NCBI GenBank assembly: GCA_963924555.1
Contig: OZ004583.1
Location: 2,699,501-2,763,500, forward strand
Direction of reading: 5' to 3'
DNA: 64,000 bases
Source: Crambe crambe
Lineage: Eukaryota > Porifera > Demospongiae > Poecilosclerida > Crambeidae
The notes under the pieces were generated by a model that saw only the letters and a program-made list of their open reading frames with translations, searched no databases and was not told the origin of the DNA. A program made the position numbers and the translations under genes. Shown here in pieces: positions 34,823-47,488 of this stretch (positions are counted from its first letter, which is position 1; every line of letters starts with the position of its first letter).

Positions 34823-37337
34823 CTAGTTTGCTACAATTATAGTATAGAGTGTAGAGTTATGTATACTACTTGGATTATTTCGGTAAGGGGTCGTCACGTA
34901 CGAAAATCGTACCTGTAAGGGAAGAAATAATTTTTTGGTACATAATTATTATGAGCAGCATTAGGCCACTATTTTTGTCAGTTTCTCCATCCCCCGCCCG
35001 CATCAGTTTACTCTACCTACAGGATTTTTGGCCATTATAATTGGATTTCTATACTGCATCACTTCTGACTGCATCAACTCCTGTGATTTTTCTAAGCAAA
35101 AGAACAATCAAAATAATAGCATAATAGCCAATGCTATGCCACCCACCCTCATCAGTCTGAGCAAAACCATCCAATGAGAAACTACATTAATTTCACTTAT
35201 TTTTCATGTTCTAGGGTTTTAAGATAAGAGGAGTTGATATTCATAAGGCTAATCAGCTAGATCGTGTAATAGCTTGGATAACAATTCCAACCTATTTCCA
35301 CCACTAAGTACGGTAGGTCCCCTTCAATATTTCCATTCTATAACCGATCCACTTCCACTTCAATTCCATGTGCATGCCCACTTGTACGTAGCATGCATAT
35401 GCATGTGCATCTTAGTGGTATACTCACTAAGGGGTTGCCATAAAGTAATGATGGGAAGACAAGTGTTTGTGCTACTGGTGGTCTGGGGACCTATAGCTAA
35501 TTATGCTTCTCATGCAGTGGAGGAAGGTATATCAGTAAGGCCAGAAGGACTTTCTTTAACTTGGGGAGCCTTAAGGGAGGTTTAAACCCCACCCTCTCAT
35601 TGCAATTTGTGTAGAGACGTGTACTATCATTGGGAACTGGGTGCTCACAAATAGCTACACTGTAGCTATGCTAGATTGGATAGCTATATCATAATTCAGC
35701 AAAAGGCACTAAAATGGCTGAAGCACTTCTCTAACTCGGCTACTCATACAGTTGGGCTTGGAGTTATCAAGATCTCTGGTATTTGGGGATTTATGAAGAA
35801 ATTGCTGATGTAAGATGCTAATGGACAGTCAATCAAGAGCTCTTGCTGTGGTGCCTTTACATCCATGGCAGTGCATCCGATTCATCATACTTGGTGATAG
35901 TGGGTGCCCATTCCAAGTGGCCAGAAGATGGCCAGCACCACAGCCTCAAAGACCACTGAAGTTTATATAATGGGTTGCCCAAGTAACTTGAGCGGCCCAA
36001 GTTCGTATTAATTTTGAAGAGTTCCAACTTTCCTCAAGCAGAATGGTGTTAATAACACGTCAAGACCATCTGGTGTCCAATATCCTTGCAGAAAGGTTCA
36101 TTTGCCTTCAAAGAGACCATAATCTGCCACTGAAGAGAATTTCCTGTTCATGTAGCTATTGTGCTACACCTCATCCATTGCTCATCATTTTTGTTCTTGG
36201 GTTCCAGGTCTTGGAGAAACAATCTGCATAACTGAAAAGTGAAAGCTAGAGAATTTATGGTTAATCATGGTGGTAGCTAAGTAGCTATGTTCCAGGAGTG
36301 GTTTCAGAAAAATTAGCACCATCGAGATATGGTGTTGACATGTCAGGATTTTAATAGAGATCAAAATGTGGATGTTGATAATCGATCAGTCACATGATAT
36401 TAGAGAGTACAATAAGTAGGGATGGCACTGATTGCCCCATTGCACCAATACAAAAAGCATTTTTTTTTTCATTATGCAGGAATGCTTCTCTTCTACTATC
36501 AACAACTCCTGTCTTGGAGATAGAACACAATGTGCTAGGACTCAAGTATGGATAATGCAGTATCATTTCGATTTATAAAATCGTCGTTTTCATTTGGTGT
36601 TCATCATCTGTCTTGAAGACAGAACTCAAGTTTGAAGAGCAGAAGATAAAGCAGTGTCATTTTACAGTGATTTATAAAATCACCGTTTTCCATCATCATC
36701 ATAATCATCAAACAACAGAAATGGTTCATTCAAATGCTATAATTCTTGTAGCTACCAATCTACTCAGAAATGACTGCGCTATAATGCTTTACCTTAAAGT
36801 CGGCATGTTCAAAAAAAATAATGTTATTTTCCAACCTGCTAGCTTTCAACCTACAACATGGCAGACATTTTTATAAAATGTGCCTGCCCCGTGCACATGA
36901 TTCTTATCCCTGTGCACGTGATTTTTGGACCTTGACCTCGCATCTGATCTGACTGGCACTATGCCTTTATGCAACTCTGATAAAGTATCTAGGTGACTGT
37001 AACACTTGAGGACAGTGTTTTAACTCCAACCGCAGCGCAGTTCTGTCCATTTTATCACTTACCTTTGTACTTAATTAAAAGAAGAATTAATTAAGCATTC
37101 TCCAAAAGGTAAAAGAATATAGGAGAGCTCCTGGATTGCATACAGCATTTGGACCGTTCTTGTATCTTCAGCATTGCAAGCTGGCATTCCCTCACTCTCA
37201 CATGTTGATCATATTATCTAAGATAGCGCTATTGCCTCTTTTACATATACACAATGCGGTCAGTAGTATACTGCATAACACTTGCCCTGTTAGCTACAGT
37301 ATAGCTAAATGTAGCTTCATAAATACATAGCTAATAC
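34823..37337. other. Intergenic region right of receptor C
   Basis: No intact gene recognised. It holds a degraded retroelement integrase fragment near 35850-36140 (separate entry). Open frames such as 35274-35585 show no family resemblance, signal or splice support. Confidence 0.55.
35850..36140 (+). pseudogene. Degraded gypsy integrase fragment
   Basis: Shifting between frames, the stretch reads PLHPWQC, LVIVGAHSKWPE, MASTTASKTTEV, FLKQNGV and LAERF, in the order seen in the DDE core of gypsy (K02A2.6-type) integrases. Stops and frame changes break it up. No LTR was found around it. It is unlike both retrotransposons at 7.5-18.7 kb. Confidence 0.65.
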
Positions 37338-37457
37338 CTGTCCATTGAAATTGTCTGGATTAACTGGTCGCCACTGTACTATGGCTCCCCTGAAATGAGA
37401 GGCTTCTATGACATAAATTGGAAGCAGTAAATGAACCAGGAACTGCAAGCAGTCCAT
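37338..37457 (-). pseudogene. Orphan copy of the gene D/E signal-peptide exon, reverse strand
   Basis: On the minus strand a 120-nt open exon starts at the ATG complement 37455-37457, encodes [20 protein letters not shown], continues [14 protein letters not shown], and ends at a GT donor (complement of 37336-37337). It has no stop. Its upstream flank (37458-37596) also matches, in inverted orientation, the flank upstream of the gene D first exon (about 40915-41113), so exon and promoter region were duplicated together. No downstream exons of the family are seen to its left, so it is either a stray copy or an unused first exon. Confidence 0.75.
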
Positions 37458-39671
37458 TTTTGATCTTCTACTCAATCAGCTTGCTTTGTAATTTATAAGC
37501 TTAAATAGCTAGTTAGCACTTCAAATGTAGAATCAGTCTATATAGCTAGCGATAGCCAGCACTCTGCTATGGATCATAGCTAGCTAGCTACACTGTAAAA
37601 ACGAAAGCGTACACTGCACACTTATAGTGTGTGTATAGGGATAATTTAGTTTACATTGCACACCTACGTAGAGTGTGTGTATTTTAGTATATATATAACG
37701 CTTCTGTTTTTGCCTCGGCGTGCACATAATGACTGGAGTTCGGGGCTGTGTCAGATTAGGACACTGGCGGGCTGATTAGGACACTGACGGGCTGACTCAG
37801 TCAGCCTGCCAGTATCCTAATCTGCCCCGAGCGCCAGATTACCAATACCAGTGTCCCCGGAGATGCATGCTGCAATACAAATGGTTAGAAGCTTAGTACG
37901 TATACCGCAATTCACTTCCAGTTGTGAAACTGTAACTGTCCACTCTTTTTCGCTGATAAAAACTTAGGCCATGTCCTGGGGCATCTCTTGAATTCTGGAG
38001 AAGATGTAGCTATAGCTATAGCTATTTCATTCATAGTACGCCAAAATGTTTTGTTAATAGATGTAAAACTGATGCTGGTGACTGTTTAACTCTGAATTTG
38101 CTCACCAACACCATTTATAGATAATACAGAGCTATTATTATTATTATAGTCAATGTAATGTTATCTTCAATAGTCAGTCCTTGCAATCCACACAATAGCT
38201 ACCAGTCAATATCCGTCAGGCTATGTAGAACTTGACATAAAATTAGCCTTGAGTTACTCATGGCATTGATTTAAGTCAAACATGCCACAAGTATACATGC
38301 ATGGCACTGAATTAAGTCAGTGACTTAATTCCAAGTATTCACATTAAATGGCAGCTGATAGATTACTGTGGTGATTGAGAGTATAGAATTTCTAAGAATT
38401 TCTACACCACTTTTTTGGTCTATTATTCTATTCTGCAGTGCTCCTCCAGCAGACCGCTTGTATAGCTATTATCCTCAGCTATAAAATGTCATGAAAGAAT
38501 ACGTTTGAACTGTGTGTACACTGTAAAAATGAAAGTGTTTACTGCATACCATTTTGTCCCACACACACTGGATCAGCAAGAAAACAAAACAGTGTGTGCA
38601 TGCATGCTTTCAAAATAAAAAGATAAAATAAAAAACTCACTCAGAATGCACATACCAGTATTAATTTTGGTGCCAAGTCAAGATGCCAGCACTTGACAAT
38701 CAGGCAATGGCTATATGAGGAGTATTGATTCTTTATGTGACCTGCAAAATGAAAACAGTGAAACAGTTACAACTTTGTCTGGTGAACCAGTCATTATCTT
38801 TATTGATACAACATTGGTTCTGGCCCGGTGAAATATGGCTGTTTTTCTTCTGACATATTATCTAAATTCTTTGCCACGGCTATGGAAGTGTGTATTGGAA
38901 ATAAGGTAATGGTAGTGTTCTTGGAAACCTCTGATGACTACTATATATCATTGTCAAGCTATAGGCTTTCTAATTATGAAATAGCTAAAATCTTGTACCT
39001 GTAAATAACTGTTACATTAAGGAATCATGTAGCTACGGTAAGTAATTGAGGGTATAGTTTCTCCACTTTTTGACAGTTGATAATTGACAAGTATTATTAG
39101 TACATTGTGGTATGTGCCCCCCCCCCCCCCCCCCCCCCCCCCATGTTTCTGCCCCTGAAACAACTTACACACACTGGTAATTAAGCAGATAATGACCCAT
39201 CATTAAACTGTTTCACTTAGCTACATTGCTGCACCTACGTACTAGTCCAGCTGCTATACCCTTTCTTTCCTCCAGTCCTCAATAGTGTACGGATAGCTAT
39301 TGCAATTAATCTGAAAACTTTCTTTGTAGCTGCTAGCTAAATAGAATCATAAAAATAGCTAATCTTGTACGTATATAAATAACTGTTACATTAAGGCATA
39401 AGAATCCCTCCCCCCACATGTCTGGCTTGCAACACATAATTATTGTGTAGGTGAGTGGAATAGCTAGCATATGCAGCATGCCTGAGTCCTCCTCCACACA
39501 TTTCTAAGAAATATTAGAAGAGTGAAGAGTGATCCATCAAGTTATAATCTATGAATTAAGAAATGATCTGACTTAGCTAGCTTTAAGGAAATTTTACACA
39601 CATCAGACCATAGCTATAGGGCTATACATCTTAAATACATTTGAACTGCAACAACTAGGTTAATAATAGGG

Positions 39672-39791
39672 AAGCTTGCAGCTCCTGGTTCATTCGTTGC
39701 TTCCAATCATAGCTAGCTGCATACTTATACTAGCTAGATGTCTAGCATCTCATTTCAGGCAACTAGTTAACTGAGATCATTACAATGGACA
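39672..39791 (+). pseudogene. Relic of the gene D/E signal-peptide exon
   Basis: Patches matching the exon (CTCCTGGTTCATT, TTGCTTCCAAT, ATCTCATTTCAGG, ACAATGGACAG) are kept in order, but the middle is disrupted by TAGCTAGC-rich sequence and the start codon context is lost. Confidence 0.6.
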
Positions 39792-39911
39792 GAAACATTA
39801 CAAAGGTCAGTGGTGTAGAAGTGCCATGGGATAATGTACGTAATTTGAGCTATTTTCTTAGTTGATCATTATTATCATCCATGCATGAACTATAGTCTAT
39901 ATAGCTACATA

Positions 39912-40388
39912 CAGGGGCGTAAGAAGATGTTTTCTGGTGGGAGGGCTAATGTACAGAAAATTTTTCTGACCACGCCCACTTTCCATAACCACGCCCATTT
40001 TTGTATACCACCAGTGTACCATCAACTGGCTCAGTGGCATCAGTGCTTGTGATTGAGGTGTCTATTGTATGCAACCTTTTTCTTTGGTGAGGTGAGAGAG
40101 GAAGCCTGGGGGCTATGCAATCTTACAATCGATAGTTAATACCTGTGAGAACTGAATTGGAGTGAAAAAGGATTGATTTCTCCTCTGTGCCATAGTAGAG
40201 TCCAGGAAGACTTAATAGCAGATAGCTACTTTCTAGCAGAGCCAAGCTAATTGCTGAGCTAGTACTTAATAACTATTCTGTGATGTTAATACTTAGCTAG
40301 TAGGTGTTGCTAACACTTAGTTAACATGCACCATCAGTGATGTTGAATTTGCTAATGCCTATGTGCAGGTACTATCAATTTTGAGTGT

Positions 40389-40419
<31 letters not shown>

Positions 40420-40463
40420 GGGGGGCTGAAGCCCCCCCAGCCCCCCTGCTTCTTACGCCCATG
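39912..40463. mobile_element. MITE-like element with 5-bp ACATA duplication
   Basis: Inverted ends CAGGGGCGTAAGAAG (39912) and the complement of CATGGGCGTAAGAAG (to 40463), flanked by ACATA on both sides (39907-39911, 40464-40468). The inside has a (GT)n tract and a 23-nt G-run (about 40384-40425). No coding frame. The superfamily is unclear; the ends look hAT-like but the duplication is 5 rather than 8 bp. Confidence 0.6.
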
Positions 40464-41113
40464 ACATAGACTAGCTAGGTGCAGCAACTGAATTCCATGG
40501 AAGTGAAACAGTTTAATGATGGGTCATTAGCTACTTACCAGAGCGTTATACACTATGATAATAATGGAAAAGCCTTGATAATGACAGTCCATAATAGCTA
40601 ATACCTATAGTTAGTGTCATCATACAATCATGCAGTCATACGTGGTTGGGCACATTATACGTAGCTAGCTAGCTGAACTAGCTAAATCATGCATTAATTT
40701 TAGCTAATTTCCATGATACAGGACCATTTCAGCTATTATAGTGTATATAGCTATGTCCCCTCCTCCATTTAAGTTGTTTTAGCAACCATGGCAACCATGC
40801 ATAATTATAGTATAGGATATCATACTGGGAAATGATCTGACCATATAGCTATATATAGCTATGTGACACTATAATTATGTACGCATGATATTTCATATAT
40901 ATAGAGTGACTCATAGCGGAGTGCTGGCTACGTATATATATAGTTATAGACTGATTCTATATTTTAGATTTGAAGTGCTATAGCTATTCTAGCTAGCTAA
41001 CTATGTATAGTAGATTTGCCTAAGCAAGCTGTTAGTAGCTGATTGAGTAGAAATCTGGTCACAACCAACTGATTAGATGGTAGTTAGGATATGCAGTTAA
41101 ATGAAGATCAGAA

Positions 41114-44100
41114 ATGGATTGCTTGCAGTTTCTTGTTCATTTATTGCTTCCAATTTATGTCATAGAAGCCTCTCATTTCAGGGGAGCCATAGTACAGTGG
41201 CGACCGGTTGATCCAGACAATTTCAATGGACAGGTATGTATTATGAAGCGGAGTATATAGCCTTTCAGAACTGCATGTAAATAATATGAACTCTTGCATT
41301 AGAATGTTGAAATGTGCAATTATTTTGTGTGGCATTTTCTAGCTCATGTCAGTATCTCTTGACTGCCCCAACGTGCATGCTCAACATCCATAAATTATTT
41401 CAGTTACTGGACCAACAGCCATTACTATTAGACCATGCTATACTTTCAGTTATTGCATGGATCATCCAAAAAAAGATATAAAGAGAATGATAGCTCATAG
41501 CTATACTCTTGCTGCATCACACGATAAAATAATAATTATAACATCAGTTTCTTTTTGACAATACTATTAGCTAGCTAGCTACATATAGGTATACTCTCTC
41601 AAGAACTCTAGCTGCAATTCCAGTACATACCCCTCCTACGTACATGACACTTTTAGTTATCTAAAAATATAGTTCACTTTTATTTGCTTAATCAAATCAA
41701 AAAGTTTAGTATAGCTACTATGACTAGCTAGCTATATCAGCTGCACCAAAACTACTAGCTATAGTTATAGGGACAAAAGTATAGCTTCACCCTCATGTCT
41801 GCAATACTCAGTGAGTGCTACCTGGCAATGTGACATTGGATAGATTAGTTATTGGTGTAGATCTCTACACCATTTTACATGTGTTATGGCTAGCTACATA
41901 CACCATCCATAGACCCAATTAAGACTGTGTATGCAAATAGAGAAAATGTATATTACAACAAAATTAATTATGTAGGATATCATTTTAGGAAATGTTATAG
42001 GATTTCCAGGAAATCGTACCCATTACTATAAAAGAGTAATCAATAACAGATGCTCAATAGACTGATAGTACTTATTGCTATAGGCATTAGATTATACGTA
42101 CTTGATAAAGCGGAAGATCAGGAATGGATTGCTTGCAGATTCTGGTTCATTTATTGCTTCCAATTTATGTCATAGAAGCATCTCACTTCAGGGGAGCCAT
42201 AGTACAGTGGTGACCAGTTAATCCAGACAATTTCAATGGACAGGTATAATGTTACTCTTATAGGCCTAAGGAATATTGTAGGTATTAGCTAGGTACAATC
42301 ATGTAAAAGTGGTGTAAAAGTGCTGGCCATAACAAAGTAGCTAACTGTGATGACCTGAGGGGACGTGTCTCTTACACACAAAGTTTTATCCTCAAGAAGA
42401 AGATGGCACAGAAAAGCAAAAAAGTGACAATGACACAAAACCTAATGATACAGTATAGCAGGAAATGAATAAAACCACGTGGTATTTAATGCATGCATGA
42501 ATAATTGCAGCGAGCGAGCGCAGCGAGCGAGCTGACTCTCAGGTCATGACTCATTGAAATTTTAAATATATAAGACTTATTACACGAGTCAGCGTGAGAT
42601 ATGGGGAGATATTTCACGAGCCGAAGGCGAGTGAAATATCTCGCCATATCTCACAGCTGACGAGTGTAATAAGTGATTTATTCTTACAGTGCACTACATA
42701 TGTCACATCTAACAAGTCTAAGGAGTGTTTATAGCCATCATATAAACATACGTCTGTAGGAAGCTGTTATGAGAACCTGTAATACTCACCACGAAGCACT
42801 TTAGATAAGCCTAGCAGCCTACCGGACCCTACAAACAACTAATGCACTTCGACAAACCGCTGTAAGATTCAATTAAGCTTGCCTATCATCTTCAGAAATG
42901 TCGGCCAAAAAGGTTACTAGGCTAGTCTGCACATGCGCAGTAGACCGTTGAATATAACCGTTGAATATGAGGATTTATTCAACGGCTAGTCTATGGGGAA
43001 AATATACTAGTGGGCGTGGTCTGTAAGAATAAATATAACTAGGGCAATGTTCAACATTCAGTTGACAGCGAGCGAGCAAGCAAGTACATTCTTCAACGAT
43101 TGCTGTTGAGTATCTGTAGGAATGTGCAGCATTTGATAGTGAGCAATTAAAGTAGCTGATAGGCTTCAGTGCTTGATATTGCTAGAGTCATGTAAGTGGT
43201 GGCAGGCAGCTGCATACATGCTTACCTCAAAGCACTTAGATAAGCCTAGTGCCTACCAGCCGCTTAGATAAGCCTCTTGTGCCTGCTGCCCAAAAGGCTG
43301 TAGAAATGTTGAGCTGATAGTTCATTTGTGCTTTGCTGTTGTGTTATGTAGCTAGCTAGCTAAGTGGCAGGCAGTTGCATGCATAGAAAGCTAAGTACTT
43401 ACCACAGGTCTAGTGCCTACAATCCACTTAGATAAGCCTAGCCCTACTATCCACCTTGCTATAAACAAAGCGATGTAGAAATCAATCAAGCAATTACAAC
43501 TGGAGCATGCGCATAAATGCACGCGCAGGGGCGCTACTATTGCACAACACGTAGGTACGCCTGGGGCATTTTGGAGTGTAGACATAGATATACGAGCAAG
43601 CAAGTATTCTTCAACGATTTTCATTTGCTGTTGAGTATCTGTAGCAATGTGCAGCATTTGATAGTGAGCAATTAAAGTAGCTGATAGGCTTCAGTGCTTG
43701 ATATTGTTAAGAGTCATGTAAGTGGTGGCAGGCAGCTGCATACATGCTTACCTCAAAGCACTTAGATAAGCCTAGTGCCTACAAGCCGCTTAGATAAGCC
43801 TCTTGTCAGTCTTGTGCCTGCTGCCCAAAAGGCTGTAGAAATGTTGAGCTGATAGTTCATTTGTGCTTTGCTGTTGTGTTATGTAGCTAAGTGGCAGGCA
43901 GCTGCATGCATAGAAAGCTAAGTACTTACCACAAAGCACTTGGATATGTCTAGTGCCTACAATCCACTTAGATAAGCCTAGCCCTACTATCCACCATGCT
44001 ATATACAAAGCGGATGTAGAAATCAATCAAGCAATTGCAACTGGAGCATGCGCATAAATGCACGCGCAGGGGCGCTACTATTGCACGACACGTACGTACG

Positions 44101-47100
44101 TACGTACGCCTGGGGCATTTTGGAGTGTAGACCTAGATATATATATATATTTAAAATTTCAATGAGTCATGACCTGAGAGTCAGCTCACTCGCTTCGCTC
44201 GCTCGCTGCAACTAGGGCAATGTTCAACATTCAGTTGACAGCGAGCGAGCAAGCAAGCAAGTATTCTTCAACGATTTTCATTTGCTGTTGAGTATCTGTA
44301 GCAATGTGCAGCATTTGACAGTGAGCAATTAAAGTAGCTGATAGGCTTCAGTGCTTGATATTGCTAAGAGTCATGTAAGTGGTGGCAGGCAGCTGCATAC
44401 ATACTTACCTCAAAGCACTTAGATAAGCCTAGTGCCTACAAGCCGCTTAGATAAGCCTCTTGTGCCTGCTGCCCAAAAGGCTGTAGAAATGTTGAGCTGA
44501 TAGTTCATTTGTGCTTTGCTGTTGTGTTATGTAGCTAAGTGGCAGGCAGCTGCATGCATAGAAAGCTAAGTACTTACCACAAAGCACTTGGATATGTCTA
44601 GTGCCTACAATCCACTTAGATAAGCCTAGCCCTACTATCCACCATGCTATATACAAAGCGATGTAGAAATCAATCAAGCAATTGCAACTGGAGCATGCGC
44701 ATAAGTGCACGCGCAGGGGCGCTACTATTGCACGACACGTACGTACGTACGTACGCCTGGGGCATTTTGGAGTGTAGACCTAGATATATATATATATTTA
44801 AAATTTCAATGAGTCATGACCTGAGAGTCAGCTCACTCGCTTCGCTCGCTCGCTGCAATTATATATCTAGGTCTACACTCCAAAATGCCTCAGGCGTACG
44901 TATGGTACGTGTCCCGAAATAGTAGCGCTGTGCGCGTGCATAATGCGCATGCTCCAATTAATCAAGCTAGATTGTTTTCTACATGCAGCCTTTTGTCATA
45001 GGGCTCTAGGCTTATCTAAGTAGATTGTAGGCGCTTGTTATCTAAGTGCTTGTGGTACGTATTTACAGCTTTCTATGTATGGAGCTTCCCGGTTGGAACC
45101 ACAACTTACATGACTCTTGTCTCTGACAGCAAGCACTGGAGCCTATCAGGTACTCACTTGCTCACTGTCAAATGCTGCACATAATTATAGTAGTAGTTGT
45201 AGAGGCTCTAGCCTGGTACTTTGTTACATATAAACTCAACAGCAACTAAAGAGTTGTAGCACTAACTTGCTTGCTCACTGGCTATCAAAATTAATGTATC
45301 GAAGTGAATTGTAGGCGCTTGGCTTATCTAAGTGCTTGTGGTAAGTATTTACAGCTTTTGATGCATGGAGATTTCTGGTTGGAACCACCACTTACATGAC
45401 TCTTGTCTCTGACGCAATATAAAGCACTGGAGCCTATCATGCTCACTTGCTCACTGTCTAAACTAAACAGCAAAATCTTCTAAATTAAAGAGTTGTAGCA
45501 CTAAAGAATGCTTGCTCGCTCGCTGCCAACTGAATGTTGAACATTGCCCTAGTAATTCATACATAGCTAGTTAGCTACATCACTAACTAATTTCATTCAG
45601 TGGTATGATATGATGACACTATAGCCATGGGGTTGAGCACAGTCATATTATTGGGCATGCATATACAGTAAGTGATTATAGGTCCTCAATTTCCTACGTA
45701 TATGTACATGCAGTGCATGGCTGATATTACACCACTGAGAACTGAGGTCGGGGGACCCATTAAATTTTCTGTAGGCTGTAGGCCCATTAGACTATATCAG
45801 CTTGAAGCTGTGCATTAACTGAGTGTTTTGATACATAATCTTGTAGCTAGAGGGGGAGGGTCAATTAACTCATGCAATAGCATACATGAATGACTATAAT
45901 TATCCCTATGTCAATGAGCTTGAGTCACACTTCATAGACTAACTGGTGGGATGTGGAGACTTTGTGAGACATTAGTTAGCTATGGTACAAATCACGCATG
46001 CATATTGTTATGTTCAGTTGAGTTCAGTGTAGCTATATCATGCCTGTTATACATCTGATTTGTGTTCTCTGTTCTTGTAATAAAGTTAAAACCCTCCAAT
46101 GCCAGAAGATCCGGGTTGTTACACTGTGTTTAAGTCACTTCTTCCCAAAGTTAGTAGCCTCAGGACTGGAATTTGGTGTGGAGATTATTTCCTTAAGCTC
46201 TCACAAGCTAGCTCCTTAAACTATAACTTAGATAATTATGTGATTAGCTACATGACCATGATGCATAATAGTTATATCAAATGTACATAGCTATATAGTA
46301 TTACTAGCGATGTGAATTAGCTATTGCACCAAAATTTACATTTATGATGTGGTTGACTGAATAGGAAGTTAATGACTAATTATTCAGGCCAGAACTGTTA
46401 TCATGTATAATTACTTATGCAGGAAATAACTCTTGACACTTCTACATGTAAACACCACATGATAATAGCTAGCTAGGAAATAAGAAAAATCATTTAGCAT
46501 GAACTATTATTAATATGCTAACTATGTGAACTGACAACATTCCTTGAAGTTGTAAGACTTGTAAATCTATATGTATTACTACAGAGATGGCATTTGTGAT
46601 GTGCATATGAGTCACCCAGATTCTCGCAATAATGAGTGCATGCATGTGCAATAAATAGCGATTTAGCTTTGATAGCTGCCCCATCAAGACTCTATATACG
46701 TAGCCATCTAATTTTCATTCATGCAGGTTCAAATTATATACCGGATAGCTTGGAGACTTGATTTATACCCATCATGTGATCCAAGTGTTCCAACACTCCA
46801 CACTGGAGAAGGAGCACTCACATGTGTAGTTGGTTGCAGTGGCACTCTTGGCTCTCTGACTTTCTTCTGTACAGATCGTAATGATGCCGAACAATCGGCA
46901 TCAGGACAGAATATGTTCAGCTACACATTTGCTCCTAATACCAACAACTTTGAAGCTGTGTAAGATTATAAGTCCATCCTGTAATGAGACAGACCACCTC
47001 TTAGCTATTAGCGAAAAGATCACCATGGCCCAATATTTCAATCTCCAGCTCCCATCTCCTTAGTAAAGGCCAGTTGTATAAAGGCCAGTGCCAGTTATTC

Positions 47101-47428
47101 ATGACCATAATTGTATGTAACTAGATGGTCATAGTTGCAATACCGTGTGATGTAGCTACATATTGTTGGACAGATACTCCAGTGGCGGTTGGATATCTGC
47201 AGTAGGTGGTGGTAGCTGGGATATAAGAGTGAGAGGAGTTCTCACTCCAAGACCTGATGGTAGGATAAACTCTTCACCAGTCACTTCAGCCATGCCCGTA
47301 GTTCAGTTGCAGCAAGGTTGTGGTGGTGTCATAAGAATACCAGGTAAATTCTAATAACCAAAGTACAATAGCAATTAGCTAGCTAGTTCTAGCTAGCAAC
47401 AACTTAAATTTCAGGTCAGAGTCATTCA

Positions 47429-47488
<60 letters not shown>

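Larger units (their letters stand above)
37458..41113. other. Gene-poor region upstream of gene D
   Basis: No intact gene recognised. It contains an inverted repeat near 37742-37840 (CTGGAGTTCGGGG against CCCCGAGCGCCAG, with GATTAGGACACTGGC between), a 26-nt C-run (39117-39142), a relic first exon (39672-39791) and a transposon-like element (39912-40463). The last 200 bp are likely promoter sequence of gene D, shared in inverted form with 37458-37596. TAGCTA words are especially dense here. Confidence 0.55.

Noticed and set aside
35274-35585. 103-residue frame right of receptor C
   Set aside because: No recognisable domain, no paralogue support and biased low-complexity context.
43391-44922. 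Recurrent 78-92-residue frames with shared sequence
   Set aside because: They recur only because the 600-bp DNA unit is repeated; no domain, start context or splice signals support them.
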